DNA of 64,000 nucleotides. It comes from Bacilli bacterium (lineage in GTDB: Bacteria > Bacillota > Bacilli > RF39 > UBA660). The notes below the pieces were generated by a model. The model was given only the letters and a program-made list of their open reading frames with translations, was not told the origin of the DNA and searched no databases. Location of the stretch: NCBI GenBank assembly GCA_017525015.1, contig JAFXUK010000004.1, forward strand, positions 229,107 through 293,106, in the 5' to 3' direction. Position numbers and translations under genes: made by a program. Positions 23,978-32,916 of this stretch are shown piece by piece; position 1 is the stretch's first letter; each line of letters opens with the position of its first letter.

Positions 23978-25304
23978 GCGTAATTTTTTAATAAAAGAAA
24001 GTTTAAAAAAGAAATTAAAATCAAAATGGTTCTTTGGCACTAATATATTTATCTTCATAATGATAATGCTTACTTTAAATATTAATTCTATTATTTCTTT
24101 ATTTGGTGGTAACTTTGAAGAAAAGTATACTATCTATGTTCGTGATGAAGTAAAAATATATGATGATTTTAATAAAGAATTTACTAATAATAACTTATAT
24201 TTTAAAGATAATTACAAAATGGAAAATAAAAGTACTTATACCATAGAACAATTAAAACAAGAAGCACTTAATAAAGAAAATATTATTGTTTTAAACATTA
24301 TTTATGATAGTGAAAACTACATGCGTGCTGAATTATATAGTACTAAAGAAATATCTCCATTAATTAATAGCGTTTTTCAAAGTTCATTAAATAAAGTTAG
24401 ATATAAAATAGCTTTAGATAATTCTAGTGTTGATCAAGCTGAATTAAATTATATTAATCAAGCAGTTGATTTAAAATCTAATATTATAAATACTAATAAA
24501 CCAGGTACTAAAGCTCCTGAAGAAATAAAAGAAGAAGCTAAAAAACAAACTGAAAAAAGTGTTATGGGTGGTATTATTGTCGTAACATTCATCCTTCCAT
24601 TCTTCTTCCTAATTGTAACTTTAGTTCAAATGATTGGAGCTGAAATAAACGAAGAAAAAACTAATAAGAGTATGGAAATAATTATTTCCAATGTTCAACC
24701 AAAAGATCATTTAATATCAAAGATAGTATCATGTACTACATTTACTGTTATTCAAATATCCTTAATAGTTATTTATTTCTTAATAGCTAATTTCGTTAAA
24801 GGTTTATTCCCAAGTGTTCAAACCGGTACAGCTTCTGTATTAATGGAAGCAGTTCGAGATATTATTACTCCTGAAGTATTAGCACCAATAATAAAGATAA
24901 TACCTTTATTAATAGTGTTCTTTATCTTCACACTTATAACATATTCTATTATAGCTGGTGTCTTAGCATCTATTACAACAAGTATTGATGACTTCCAACA
25001 ATTACAAACACCATTAATGTTAATAATATCTTTAGGTTTCTACCTATCAATAATGGCCGTTATCTTTGAAGGATCAACATTTATAAAAATAATGTCATTC
25101 ATTCCTTTAATAAGTTTCTTACTATCTCCTTCATTGTATATGTTAGGTCAAATATCAATAATATCTTTAATCATATCTGTAATAATTCAAATAATCTTCT
25201 CATTCATCGTTTATAACTATGGTTTAAAAATATATAAAGAAGGTATCTTAAATTATTCAGGTACTGGTTTATGGAGAAAATTATTTCATTCATTAAAAAA
25301 ATAG
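23970..25304 (+). CDS. ABC-2 type permease (NatB-like)
   Basis: The protein has one N-terminal helix (about 20-42), a large extracytoplasmic region to about residue 200, then five or six membrane helices, with the EINEEKTNKSMEIIISN element typical of ABC-2 permeases between the first two. I choose TTG at 23970 (overlapping the ATPase gene by 8 nt) because GGTGAA lies 4 nt before it, the spacing used across this genome. An in-frame GTG at 23961 would sit inside that site. It pairs with the ATPase gene at 23081. Confidence 0.87.
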   Translation: MNKRNFLIKESLKKKLKSKWFFGTNIFIFIMIMLTLNINSIISLFGGNFEEKYTIYVRDEVKIYDDFNKEFTNNNLYFKDNYKMENKSTYTIEQLKQEALNKENIIVLNIIYDSENYMRAELYSTKEISPLINSVFQSSLNKVRYKIALDNSSVDQAELNYINQAVDLKSNIINTNKPGTKAPEEIKEEAKKQTEKSVMGGIIVVTFILPFFFLIVTLVQMIGAEINEEKTNKSMEIIISNVQPKDHLISKIVSCTTFTVIQISLIVIYFLIANFVKGLFPSVQTGTASVLMEAVRDIITPEVLAPIIKIIPLLIVFFIFTLITYSIIAGVLASITTSIDDFQQLQTPLMLIISLGFYLSIMAVIFEGSTFIKIMSFIPLISFLLSPSLYMLGQISIISLIISVIIQIIFSFIVYNYGLKIYKEGILNYSGTGLWRKLFHSLKK

Positions 25305-25324
25305 AGGTTAACCTCTATTTTTTT
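25295..25324. terminator. Bidirectional terminator between convergent genes
   Basis: AAAAAATAGAGGTT and its complement AACCTCTATTTTTT form a perfect palindrome, closing the ABC operon and the minus-strand gene at 25315. Confidence 0.8.
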
Positions 25325-26145
25325 TCGAATACTAATTTACCATCTTCTGTATCAACTTCAACACCTTTAGCATTTACTAATACGCTAGAAACTTTAGTAA
25401 CTGATTCTAATTCTAATCTATTATCTGATATAACAAATAACTTCATACTATCAGCTATAATATAAAATCTAGATTCTTTACCATTAGCAACATATAAAGC
25501 ATATAATACAGTAATATTCTTATCAGTATCTTTCTCTTTTAATTCATCACCATTTTCAAATGATACTTCTTTTTTATCATTGAATACTAATTTATTTTTA
25601 ATATTTTTATTTAATGAAGCTTCTTGTGGTAACACAAGTTCTTCTACTTCTTCAACTTTTTCAGTTACTTCTAATTGTAATTCATTATCAATAACATATT
25701 TACCATTCTTAACTTCAATATAATAAACTTTATCACTTACTTCAACTATAGCTTTACCTTCATATAAACCAAGTCTACTTACTTTACTCTTTAATAAAGT
25801 AAATTTATTTTTACTCTTAGTATATACATAATTACCTTCTGTTAAATAATATTCTTTACCACTATCATCTTTAACAGATACAACTATTTTATCTTTTTTA
25901 ACACTAGATTCAGAAGAATTATTAGCTCCTGCCCATTCAACTTCTATAGTTTTAGTAACTTCTCTATACTTTTTAGCACTATTAGCATTATAGATTTCTA
26001 TTTCTGTAGCTTGTTCAATAAAACTATTATCATTATCAAGATCAAACTTATATGGTTTACTTCTTAAACCTAATAAAACTCCTATAACAACAACTAATAC
26101 TAAAAAGATTACTTCTCCGATTATAATCTTGGCTTTCTTTGACAT
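25315..26145 (-). CDS. Membrane-anchored extracytoplasmic protein, function unknown
   Basis: No family recognised. Residues 7-27 are a membrane anchor (IIIGEVIFLVLVVVIGVLLGL) and the remaining 250 residues are extracytoplasmic, rich in beta strands, Lys and Glu, with no Cys. The middle contains an acidic stretch (EKVEEVEELVLPQEA). It is a single gene with its own extended -10 (TGGTATAAT at 26170-26178) and the terminator at 25295-25324. Confidence 0.7.
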   Translation of the reverse strand: MSKKAKIIIGEVIFLVLVVVIGVLLGLRSKPYKFDLDNDNSFIEQATEIEIYNANSAKKYREVTKTIEVEWAGANNSSESSVKKDKIVVSVKDDSGKEYYLTEGNYVYTKSKNKFTLLKSKVSRLGLYEGKAIVEVSDKVYYIEVKNGKYVIDNELQLEVTEKVEEVEELVLPQEASLNKNIKNKLVFNDKKEVSFENGDELKEKDTDKNITVLYALYVANGKESRFYIIADSMKLFVISDNRLELESVTKVSSVLVNAKGVEVDTEDGKLVFEKK

Positions 26146-26182
26146 AAAAACACCCCTTAAAGTGGCTTTATTATACCATAAA

Positions 26183-26219
26183 AAAAGAGAAAAGCAATTA
26201 TTTCTACGCTTTCTCTTTT
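26183..26219 (-). terminator. Intrinsic terminator of the AI-2E-family/Na-Pi operon
   Basis: AAAAGAGA-AAAGC pairs with GCTTT-CTCTTTT across an 11-nt loop, followed by a T-run and the TGGTATAAT promoter of the next gene. Confidence 0.65.
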
Positions 26220-27295
26220 AATTTATCATTAGCAACATCTTCCATAATCATCTTTACTATTGCTACCACTGGAACTGCCAAGAACATACCCAGTACACCA
26301 AAGACTGCTCCACCTATTGTAATAGATACAATTGTTAAAAGTGGACTAACATCAACTTGTGTACTAGTAATTTTTGGATTAATAATATTAGCATCTAATT
26401 GTTGTAATACTAATATTGAAATACCAGCTATTAATAATACCTTTATACCACCTGTTAAAGCAATGATTATTAAAGCAAATCCAATACCAAATATTGCACC
26501 AAAGAATGGTATTAAATTTGAGAATCCAATAATAATTCCTAATAATACAGCATATTTAACATGTAATACTGATAATACAATAGTAGCTAAGATACCAACT
26601 AAAATACTATCTAATATTTGACCAGATAAGTAATTAGCTAATACTGTATTTACTTCTTTAGTATACTTACATACCTTTAAATATCTTTCTTTACTTAAAT
26701 TAGCTTTAGCTTGCTTATTCCAGAAAGCTAATATTTCTTTTCTACCAGCTAATAAATAAATAGATACGATAATTGATACAAAAATGTTAAATACTTCTTT
26801 AGCAATACCTATTGTACTCTTAACATATTTAATAACTGTGTCAAAATCAAATAATGAAACTAAATCAACTTTATTTAATTGATCTAAGATATATTCTCCT
26901 ATTTCGTTATCTAATACTTCACTTTCTTCAATTGTTTTATAATAGTCAGGAACATTCTTAACAAACTCACCAACACTATTTGAAATAATCGGACTTATTA
27001 CATTAATAAATGCATATAAAACAATACCTACAACTACATATACAATAATAATAGCTAATGTTCTCTTATGTTTATTAACAAAGCCATCTTTTTTACATTT
27101 ACCTAATCTCTTCTCTATTTTTCTTTCTGGTAAATATAAAACATAAGCAATAATAACACCAATAATAAATGGCATAAGAGCTGAAATAATAGTATTAATA
27201 AAACTTGTAGTAGCTCCTAAATTAGCAAATATTATTGCTAGTAAAATAATTGAAAAGGCATATAACCATTTCCTAATAGTAAGTTTTCCTTCCAT
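26204..27295 (-). CDS. AI-2E family transporter (YtvI/PerM-type permease)
   Basis: A 363-residue polytopic membrane protein with about seven or eight helices. Typical of the family are the N-terminal helix pair ending ALMPFIIGVIIAYVLYLPER, a central soluble segment (residues about 110-150), SGQILDSILVGILATIV, and the C-terminal NLIPFFGAIFGIG plus SPLLTIVSITIGGAVFGVLGMFLAVPVVA. Members move ions or small molecules, and only some export autoinducer-2, so the name is not evidence of quorum sensing. AGGAGG lies before ATG. It is cotranscribed with the Na/Pi cotransporter gene 9 nt upstream. Confidence 0.88.
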   Translation of the reverse strand: MEGKLTIRKWLYAFSIILLAIIFANLGATTSFINTIISALMPFIIGVIIAYVLYLPERKIEKRLGKCKKDGFVNKHKRTLAIIIVYVVVGIVLYAFINVISPIISNSVGEFVKNVPDYYKTIEESEVLDNEIGEYILDQLNKVDLVSLFDFDTVIKYVKSTIGIAKEVFNIFVSIIVSIYLLAGRKEILAFWNKQAKANLSKERYLKVCKYTKEVNTVLANYLSGQILDSILVGILATIVLSVLHVKYAVLLGIIIGFSNLIPFFGAIFGIGFALIIIALTGGIKVLLIAGISILVLQQLDANIINPKITSTQVDVSPLLTIVSITIGGAVFGVLGMFLAVPVVAIVKMIMEDVANDKLKEKA

Positions 27296-27304
27296 ATTAA
27301 CCTC

Positions 27305-29074
27305 CTAATTAAACTCTTTTTCATACTTTTTAATATATTTTTCTATTTCATCACTATACTTATTATACATCATATTTCGATAATCATGTTTAGTAACTAT
27401 ATTTTTATTAACAGCATAGTTACTTAAAGAGATACTAATATTTAAACAATGATTAATAATACTTTCACAACAATTAAGTATTTCTAAGAAAGATAAACCA
27501 CTTTCAACACTACATTTACCTTTCTTTAGTCTTCTAATATGAGCACTCTTAAATTTTTCTTTTTTAACTTCTGCAAAATCTCTTAAAGCTTCTACTTCGA
27601 CACTTACACTATTCTTCTTAACATCAAAAACACTCATTGTTTTCTTTATAGCTGTCTTAGTAATTGCATACATCGTATCTAATTCTTTTAAAGCACTCTT
27701 ACTAAAAGTAATCTCATTATCATTAATGTTTTCAAATTTCTTCGATAATCTAAAAGCATAATCACCTATTTTTTCATATTCAGCTTCAATACGAAGTAAA
27801 TAAGTAATCTTCTTATTTTCTCTTTCTGATAAATCTAAGTTTTCTAAATTAACAAGATATCTTGTAACTACTTCTTCCATCTTATCAATATTATTTTCAC
27901 ATTTCTCTACTTTTAATAATTCATCTTCGCTATAGCTCTTAAGTAACTTCATACTTCTATCAAAATTACTTGCTGATAACTCGCCCATTTTCATAACTAC
28001 ATCTTTAGAGTTATCAATAGCTATTCTAGGCATTGTTGATACTCTATCGTCTAACTTATTTAAAACCATTAAAGATTCATCTAATTCATCTTTAACATTC
28101 TTATCCCTAATAGTTATCATTGTTAATTTTTCAATTAAACCCATGAAAGGAAATAATATAATAGTTGATACAACATTAAATATCATATGGAAATTAGCTA
28201 TACCACCCATATCAACTACACTATTCCAAAATGAGAATCCTACAAAATGTTGATATCCATAAATACCTGCTAAGAATAGAATTGTACCTATTAAATTAAA
28301 GTATAAATGAACCATTGCAACTCTCTTAGCATTACTAGATCCACTTAAACTTGCTAGTATTGAAGTAAAACATGTACCAATATTTTGACCTAAAATAATT
28401 GGTATAGTTGTCGCATATCTTATTTTACCTGTTGTAGATAAAGCTTGTAAAATACCAACAGTAGCAGAACTACTTTGAACAATAGCTGTAACTAAAGCAC
28501 CTGCTAGTACTCCTAAAAATGGATTACTTAAATCTTGTAATATTGTTGTAAGTATTGGTAAATCTTTAAATGAACTAGCCATACTTACCATAGTTACCAT
28601 ACCTGTAAATAAAATACCTAGCCCCATTATCATTGAAGCAATATCTCTTGTTTTTTTCTTCTTTGCTTTTTGATGAATTAATAAACTAACAATTAATAAT
28701 ACTGGGGCAAAACTAGCTGGTGATAATAAACCTAACCAACTACTACCATTTATAGATGTTAATCTTAATATTTGTGAATTAACAGTTGTTCCTATATTAG
28801 CTCCCATTATGATAGGAATAGCATTTTTTAATGTTAGTATTTCTGAATTAACTAAACCAACAACTAAAACAGTAGTTGTTGCACTACTTTGTGTCATAAC
28901 AGTTATTAAGAATCCTACTATCAATCCTTTAACAGGATTATTAGTTGCATTAACTAATATTTGCTCTAACTTACCACCGGTTAATTTCTTTAAATTAGAA
29001 CTTAGCATCTTCATACCATATATTAGTAATGCTAGACCACCTAACATTTTTAATAATGATGATACTATCTCCAT
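27305..29074 (-). CDS. Na/Pi cotransporter family protein with C-terminal PhoU-like domain
   Basis: Two inverted transport repeats each carry the QSS motif of the type II Na/Pi cotransporters (VMTQSSATTTVLVVGLVNS and TAIVQSSSATVGILQALSTT). From about residue 330 the protein is a cytoplasmic helical PhoU-like domain. Total length fits NptA/YjbB-type proteins, which move phosphate with sodium. The start is taken at ATG 29074 with GGTGAT 4 nt before it; upstream in-frame ATG and GTG overlap that site. The -10 TATAAT at 29091-29096 is 16 nt away. Confidence 0.88.
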   Translation of the reverse strand: MEIVSSLLKMLGGLALLIYGMKMLSSNLKKLTGGKLEQILVNATNNPVKGLIVGFLITVMTQSSATTTVLVVGLVNSEILTLKNAIPIIMGANIGTTVNSQILRLTSINGSSWLGLLSPASFAPVLLIVSLLIHQKAKKKKTRDIASMIMGLGILFTGMVTMVSMASSFKDLPILTTILQDLSNPFLGVLAGALVTAIVQSSSATVGILQALSTTGKIRYATTIPIILGQNIGTCFTSILASLSGSSNAKRVAMVHLYFNLIGTILFLAGIYGYQHFVGFSFWNSVVDMGGIANFHMIFNVVSTIILFPFMGLIEKLTMITIRDKNVKDELDESLMVLNKLDDRVSTMPRIAIDNSKDVVMKMGELSASNFDRSMKLLKSYSEDELLKVEKCENNIDKMEEVVTRYLVNLENLDLSERENKKITYLLRIEAEYEKIGDYAFRLSKKFENINDNEITFSKSALKELDTMYAITKTAIKKTMSVFDVKKNSVSVEVEALRDFAEVKKEKFKSAHIRRLKKGKCSVESGLSFLEILNCCESIINHCLNISISLSNYAVNKNIVTKHDYRNMMYNKYSDEIEKYIKKYEKEFN

Positions 29075-29104
29075 CATAATCACCTTACTAATTATAACAT
29101 AAAA

Positions 29105-29122
29105 AAAGGCTTTAAAGCCTTT
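29105..29122 (-). terminator. Intrinsic terminator of the Ham1-SIS gene
   Basis: AAAGGCTTTAAAGCCTTT is a perfect palindrome close behind the stop codon, followed on the minus strand by a T-run and the TGTTATAAT promoter of the next gene. Confidence 0.75.
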
Positions 29123-29127
29123 ATTTA

Positions 29128-30612
29128 TTACATATTTCCGTTATATCTATATACTTTTTTAACTATAGTTGGATCATAATCTACTTTTGATAAACTTTTA
29201 TGTTCTTTCAGAGCTAATTGATGTGTTAATAACATACTCATATAAGTGTAATAGAAGTCATTTACGATATGATTATCATATTTCTTATCAATTACACTAA
29301 CTCTTCTCTTACTTTCTTCTAATAGCCTTAAAAAAGTTCTATCTAATTCTGTATCTCCATTAAAATAAATCATCTCATTATCTTTATGATAACCTACAGT
29401 ACTTCTACCATGACAATAATCATATTTATCATGAACGACACAATTACCTAATCCACTCTCTGTTAAAGTACTTTCTAAATACTTAGCAGCTACACTACTT
29501 TCATATCCACTCATAACTTCATAAGTACTAGCTGTTCTAACACTTATATCTAAACTACTATTTAAAACATCCTTAATTACTTCATTATTACCATCTAAAT
29601 AATATGATAATAATATTGCCATAGGTGTTAAAGTAGCTGCTAAAGAAATAAAACTTCTTTCCTTATCCATAACATAAGTTAAATTATTTACTCCTTCTAT
29701 CGTACCAGTACTTAATAAATACTTATTTAAATCATTCTTAAATGTTGTTTCAACTCCATAGTTACTACCACTATAACTACAAGATATTACATTACGATAA
29801 CCACTTATATTCTTATACAACATATCTCTTGGTGACAAAGATGTAGTAATAATACCATTCTTTTCTTCTAATACCTTACTACCAAACAAACTAACAACAC
29901 TACTTCCACCACTACCAGTTAAAATAGTAGCTCCCTTAATCTTACTTAGTATATCTCTTATACTTGCTAAATCACTTCTATCTAAAGAATCAATTACTCT
30001 CTTAGTTAAAAGACTAAAATTTTCTTCCATTGTTACTTCTGGATTTAACCATTTAATAAATTCCTCAGTAGCTGAAGTATGATTATCTTTTCGATGATTT
30101 CTTTCATAATCAGACATCTCTGCTAATGTTTTACTTTCATTTACTGGTATAAATACTTTCCATAAATTAGATTTAGCATTTACTAAGTCTCCACCCCTTA
30201 CAGTAGTAGATAACTCTCCTTCACTAATACCATAAAACTGTTTAATAGTAGTTCCATCAAAATACGTTAAACAATCTATAAAACGACAACTTCTTTTTCT
30301 ATCCTTCATTACATCTAATAACATTTCAACATTTGTAGAGATACCACTTCTTTTAACAAATGCACCTGGGTATCCTGGATTATTAGGATAATCATCTATA
30401 TAAAAACCAGAATCTGCTACAAATAATGGTTTTCCTATTATTGCATAAGCTTTCCTTGCTTTATCTAGAGATATTTTAGATATATCATTAATATCTAATT
30501 CATCAATATCTATAGATGCATAATCTATTTCAATACCATGTTCTTTAAAATGGTCTCTTACTGCATAATACTTCCCCTTATTACATGTAACATAAACAAT
30601 ATTCTTCTTCAT
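29128..30612 (-). CDS. Fusion of a Ham1/RdgB-type NTP pyrophosphatase and a SIS (sugar isomerase) domain
   Basis: Residues 1-200 look like the inosine/xanthosine triphosphate pyrophosphatase family: VTCNKGKYYAVRDHF, PLFVADSGFYID, NNPGYPGAFVKR and the late EMSDYERNHRKDN (NHR in place of SHR). Residues about 215-494 resemble a SIS phosphosugar-binding domain: ILTGSGGSSVVSLFGSKVL, VISCSYSGSNYGV and a later SYYLDG helix. The enzyme may cleave a noncanonical or sugar nucleotide and bind the sugar phosphate, but that is inference. AGGGAGA before the ATG is inside a hairpin whose T-run abuts the start codon (30613-30641). It lies 57 nt downstream of a WYL regulator gene. Confidence 0.75.
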   Translation of the reverse strand: MKKNIVYVTCNKGKYYAVRDHFKEHGIEIDYASIDIDELDINDISKISLDKARKAYAIIGKPLFVADSGFYIDDYPNNPGYPGAFVKRSGISTNVEMLLDVMKDRKRSCRFIDCLTYFDGTTIKQFYGISEGELSTTVRGGDLVNAKSNLWKVFIPVNESKTLAEMSDYERNHRKDNHTSATEEFIKWLNPEVTMEENFSLLTKRVIDSLDRSDLASIRDILSKIKGATILTGSGGSSVVSLFGSKVLEEKNGIITTSLSPRDMLYKNISGYRNVISCSYSGSNYGVETTFKNDLNKYLLSTGTIEGVNNLTYVMDKERSFISLAATLTPMAILLSYYLDGNNEVIKDVLNSSLDISVRTASTYEVMSGYESSVAAKYLESTLTESGLGNCVVHDKYDYCHGRSTVGYHKDNEMIYFNGDTELDRTFLRLLEESKRRVSVIDKKYDNHIVNDFYYTYMSMLLTHQLALKEHKSLSKVDYDPTIVKKVYRYNGNM

Positions 30613-30641
30613 AAAAATACCATCTCCCTAAGGAAATGGTA
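30613..30641 (-). promoter_or_regulatory. Hairpin covering the ribosome-binding site of the Ham1-SIS gene
   Basis: TACCATTTCC (30641-30632) pairs with GGAGATGGTA (30627-30618) over 10 bp with one G-U and loop TTAG. Five T residues follow and the ATG comes immediately. The Shine-Dalgarno AGGGAGA is in the loop and 3' arm. The hairpin could act as a terminator or as an RBS lock. Confidence 0.5.
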
Positions 30642-30669
30642 CCACTCATATAGGTAATATTTCGTCTAC

Positions 30670-31143
30670 TTAAAAATATTCATCTAATAATTCAATTTCT
30701 TTAATATCCTTAAGACCAAACTGTCTCATATCTTCTCTTAATTCACAATAAGCTACACAATACCAACCATCTTTATAAATATACATTTCTGCTGGATCAA
30801 TAACTCTGTAATTATCCCCATGAGACTTAGAAGTATATAATAACTTAACCTTTCTCTTTTCTTTAATAGCTCTTGTTAAAATATTATATTTATTTTGATC
30901 TTCTGGAGATAAAACAATATTAGTATTCTTATCTTTATTAATCTTTATCTCTTGATTTAGTACATAACCACCATAAGGTCCCATAATACTATCTATATAA
31001 ATACCAGCTTTTTCTAACTCTTCTTTATATACTCTTATCATACGAGGTGTAACTTCTAATTTTTCTGATAGTTCTTTAATACTATATTTTCTACCATTAC
31101 TTAAATATTGTAACATCATAATAACGTTAGATATTTTAGACAT
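30670..31143 (-). CDS. HTH plus WYL-domain transcriptional regulator
   Basis: Residues 1-60 form a winged helix of the HTH_11/DeoR type (YSIKELSEKLEVTPRMIRVYKEEL). The C-terminal half is a WYL-type domain (KVKLLYTSKSHGDNYRVIDPAEMYIYKDGWYCVAYC), found in regulators that sense ligands or nucleic acids. The start is placed at ATG 31143 because GGTGAA lies 4 nt upstream; the longer in-frame reading has no such site. At 157 residues it is shorter than most WYL proteins (about 300), lacking the extended C-terminal domain. It is followed closely by the Ham1-SIS gene, a possible target. Confidence 0.8.
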   Translation of the reverse strand: MSKISNVIMMLQYLSNGRKYSIKELSEKLEVTPRMIRVYKEELEKAGIYIDSIMGPYGGYVLNQEIKINKDKNTNIVLSPEDQNKYNILTRAIKEKRKVKLLYTSKSHGDNYRVIDPAEMYIYKDGWYCVAYCELREDMRQFGLKDIKEIELLDEYF

Positions 31144-31179
31144 ATATTTCACCTCAAGATGTATCTTAACACAAGAAAA

Positions 31180-31200
31180 AAAGATGAACAAGTCATCTTT
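31180..31200 (-). terminator. Intrinsic terminator of trmB
   Basis: AAAGATGA and TCATCTTT with loop CTTGT on the minus strand, followed by T-rich sequence. Confidence 0.7.
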
Positions 31201-31838
31201 TATCCTTCAAATATTGCATCTAAATAAAATATAGGTCTCTTCTCTTTAAAATACTGTTTCTCAAAGTCTGTCATTACATTATATATCTTTCTTTCATCAT
31301 TATGTAAATCTAAACTTACACACTTAAAGACATACCAATAATCACTTAAACTTTCTAAAGCAGATGCAAATAATATCTTATTATCTGTCTTTAAAATAAT
31401 ATGTTTATTCTTCTTAAAAATACGATCATACATTTTTAAATAACTAATATGTGTGAATCTCTTATTCTCATCATGTTTTTTTGGCCATGGTTCAGAGAAT
31501 GTTAAATAAATAGTATCTATTTCTTTACCAAAGAAATTAACTATCTCATTAGCATTAGCATTTATAAAACGAAGATTAGGTAACTTACGTCCACCTAAAT
31601 ACTTAACAGCAGTAGCTGTTTGTGAACTATCTAATTCTAAACCGATATAATTAATATTAGGATGTTCAATAGCCATTTGAATAATAAAACTACCTCTTCC
31701 CATCCCTAACTCTAAACATATTGGATTATTATTACCAAATACTTCTCTCCATCTATTTTTATACGTACTAGGATTACTAATTAAAGCAGTACTATTATCT
31801 AATATTTTATTAGCTCCTTTAACAACGTTGTAACGCAT
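31200..31838 (-). CDS. trmB: tRNA (guanine-N7-)-methyltransferase
   Basis: TrmB methylates G46 in the variable loop of tRNAs using S-adenosylmethionine. The 212-residue protein shows CLELGMGRGSFI (SAM-binding loop), YIGLELDSSQ (acidic loop), FINANANEI, and the diagnostic TFSEPWPKKHDENKRFTH, followed by FKKNKHIILKTDN. Length and motif order match the bacterial family. GGAGGGATACT precedes ATG. It has its own terminator and is separated from the upstream gene. Confidence 0.95.
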   Translation of the reverse strand: MRYNVVKGANKILDNSTALISNPSTYKNRWREVFGNNNPICLELGMGRGSFIIQMAIEHPNINYIGLELDSSQTATAVKYLGGRKLPNLRFINANANEIVNFFGKEIDTIYLTFSEPWPKKHDENKRFTHISYLKMYDRIFKKNKHIILKTDNKILFASALESLSDYWYVFKCVSLDLHNDERKIYNVMTDFEKQYFKEKRPIFYLDAIFEG

Positions 31839-31875
31839 AGTATCCCTCCTCGGCAGGTATTATAACACATTATTC

Positions 31876-32916
31876 TTACTTTTTCTCTTCATAACTTATT
31901 AAATCTAATTGTTTTTCCAATTCTTCTTTACGATTTAATAATTTCTTATCAGTAGGATTATCTTCTAATCCAGCATTAATATCTTCTAATAATTTTAGTA
32001 TTACTTTAGACATCATATATTTACGACCATTAATAGTAATCTCTATCTTATCAGTATTTTTCTTCTTACCAGTAATATCTGTAACTTCTACCATACTATC
32101 CTTTTTATTTTCTAAAGATAGTATTTCCATATACATTAGATTTAATAAATCTTGTATTTCATTATTACCAGATAATTTCTTTCTAAAATCTTCTATAGCT
32201 AATAAATTATTAAAGTCTAATCTTTGAGTATTATTAGCATAATATATAGACATTAAATACTTTAAAGCAGTATCTACAGAATTTACCTTATAATCATTAG
32301 CACTAATATATTTAGCTCCATCTTCACCTACTAATGTTCTAAACATATTAATATAATCCTCTGTTAAATCATCTCTTTTTCTTTGAGGTAATTTATCAAT
32401 TTCACTTATAAAATCATTTAAATGTCTTTCTCTTTTTTCTATTTCTTTTCTAACTAGTTTCTTTATTTCATTTACTTCTTTAAAAGAAATTACTACTGGA
32501 TAATGCAATGTATCTGCTCCAATAATAACACTAGCTACATTATAATTATCTACAGGAATACTTTCTATTAACCATTCAGTATTTTCTAAATCATTAGGAC
32601 TATCTTTTTGTATAGGTCCTTGTAAAGGTAATCCTGATGTTTCAATATCATAAGTAACACCAATCATTGGTAAATGAACATTCTTAGTAACGCCAGCTAT
32701 TTTATAGGTTTCTATTTTTTCTAATATATTTCCTTCCTCTACTCCGTTATTAGAATTATCTCTTGCTATATAAGGATTAGAAGTTAAATGAACCATATTA
32801 TCTTTTTTATCTAAAGATACTAATGGTTTATCACCTAAAGCTAACTTATCAAAATCAGATATATTTACTTTAATTCCATAATATAAATAAACCGGACTAA
32901 TTACTGCCACTATCAC
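31876..32916 (-). CDS. Protein of unknown function, 346 residues
   Basis: I do not recognise this soluble protein. The N-terminal half is beta-rich (AVISPVYLYYGIKVNISDFD, GVTYDIETSGLPLQG), and the C-terminal half is helical with Lys/Glu-rich segments. It starts at GTG in the GTGA overlap with the stop of the gene upstream, so it is translationally coupled to the triple-repeat membrane protein. AAAGGAG lies 5 nt before the GTG. Confidence 0.6.
   Translation of the reverse strand: MIVAVISPVYLYYGIKVNISDFDKLALGDKPLVSLDKKDNMVHLTSNPYIARDNSNNGVEEGNILEKIETYKIAGVTKNVHLPMIGVTYDIETSGLPLQGPIQKDSPNDLENTEWLIESIPVDNYNVASVIIGADTLHYPVVISFKEVNEIKKLVRKEIEKRERHLNDFISEIDKLPQRKRDDLTEDYINMFRTLVGEDGAKYISANDYKVNSVDTALKYLMSIYYANNTQRLDFNNLLAIEDFRKKLSGNNEIQDLLNLMYMEILSLENKKDSMVEVTDITGKKKNTDKIEITINGRKYMMSKVILKLLEDINAGLEDNPTDKKLLNRKEELEKQLDLISYEEKK

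Noticed and set aside
26204..27295. Quorum-sensing role from the AI-2E family name
   Set aside because: The family name covers many permeases and no luxS or lsr-type gene is in the window.
30613..30670. Full T-box riboswitch in front of the Ham1-SIS gene
   Set aside because: GTGGTACC and a terminator-like hairpin are present, but the gap is only 57 nt and no stem I, specifier or complete T-box motif is visible. Kept only as a hairpin.
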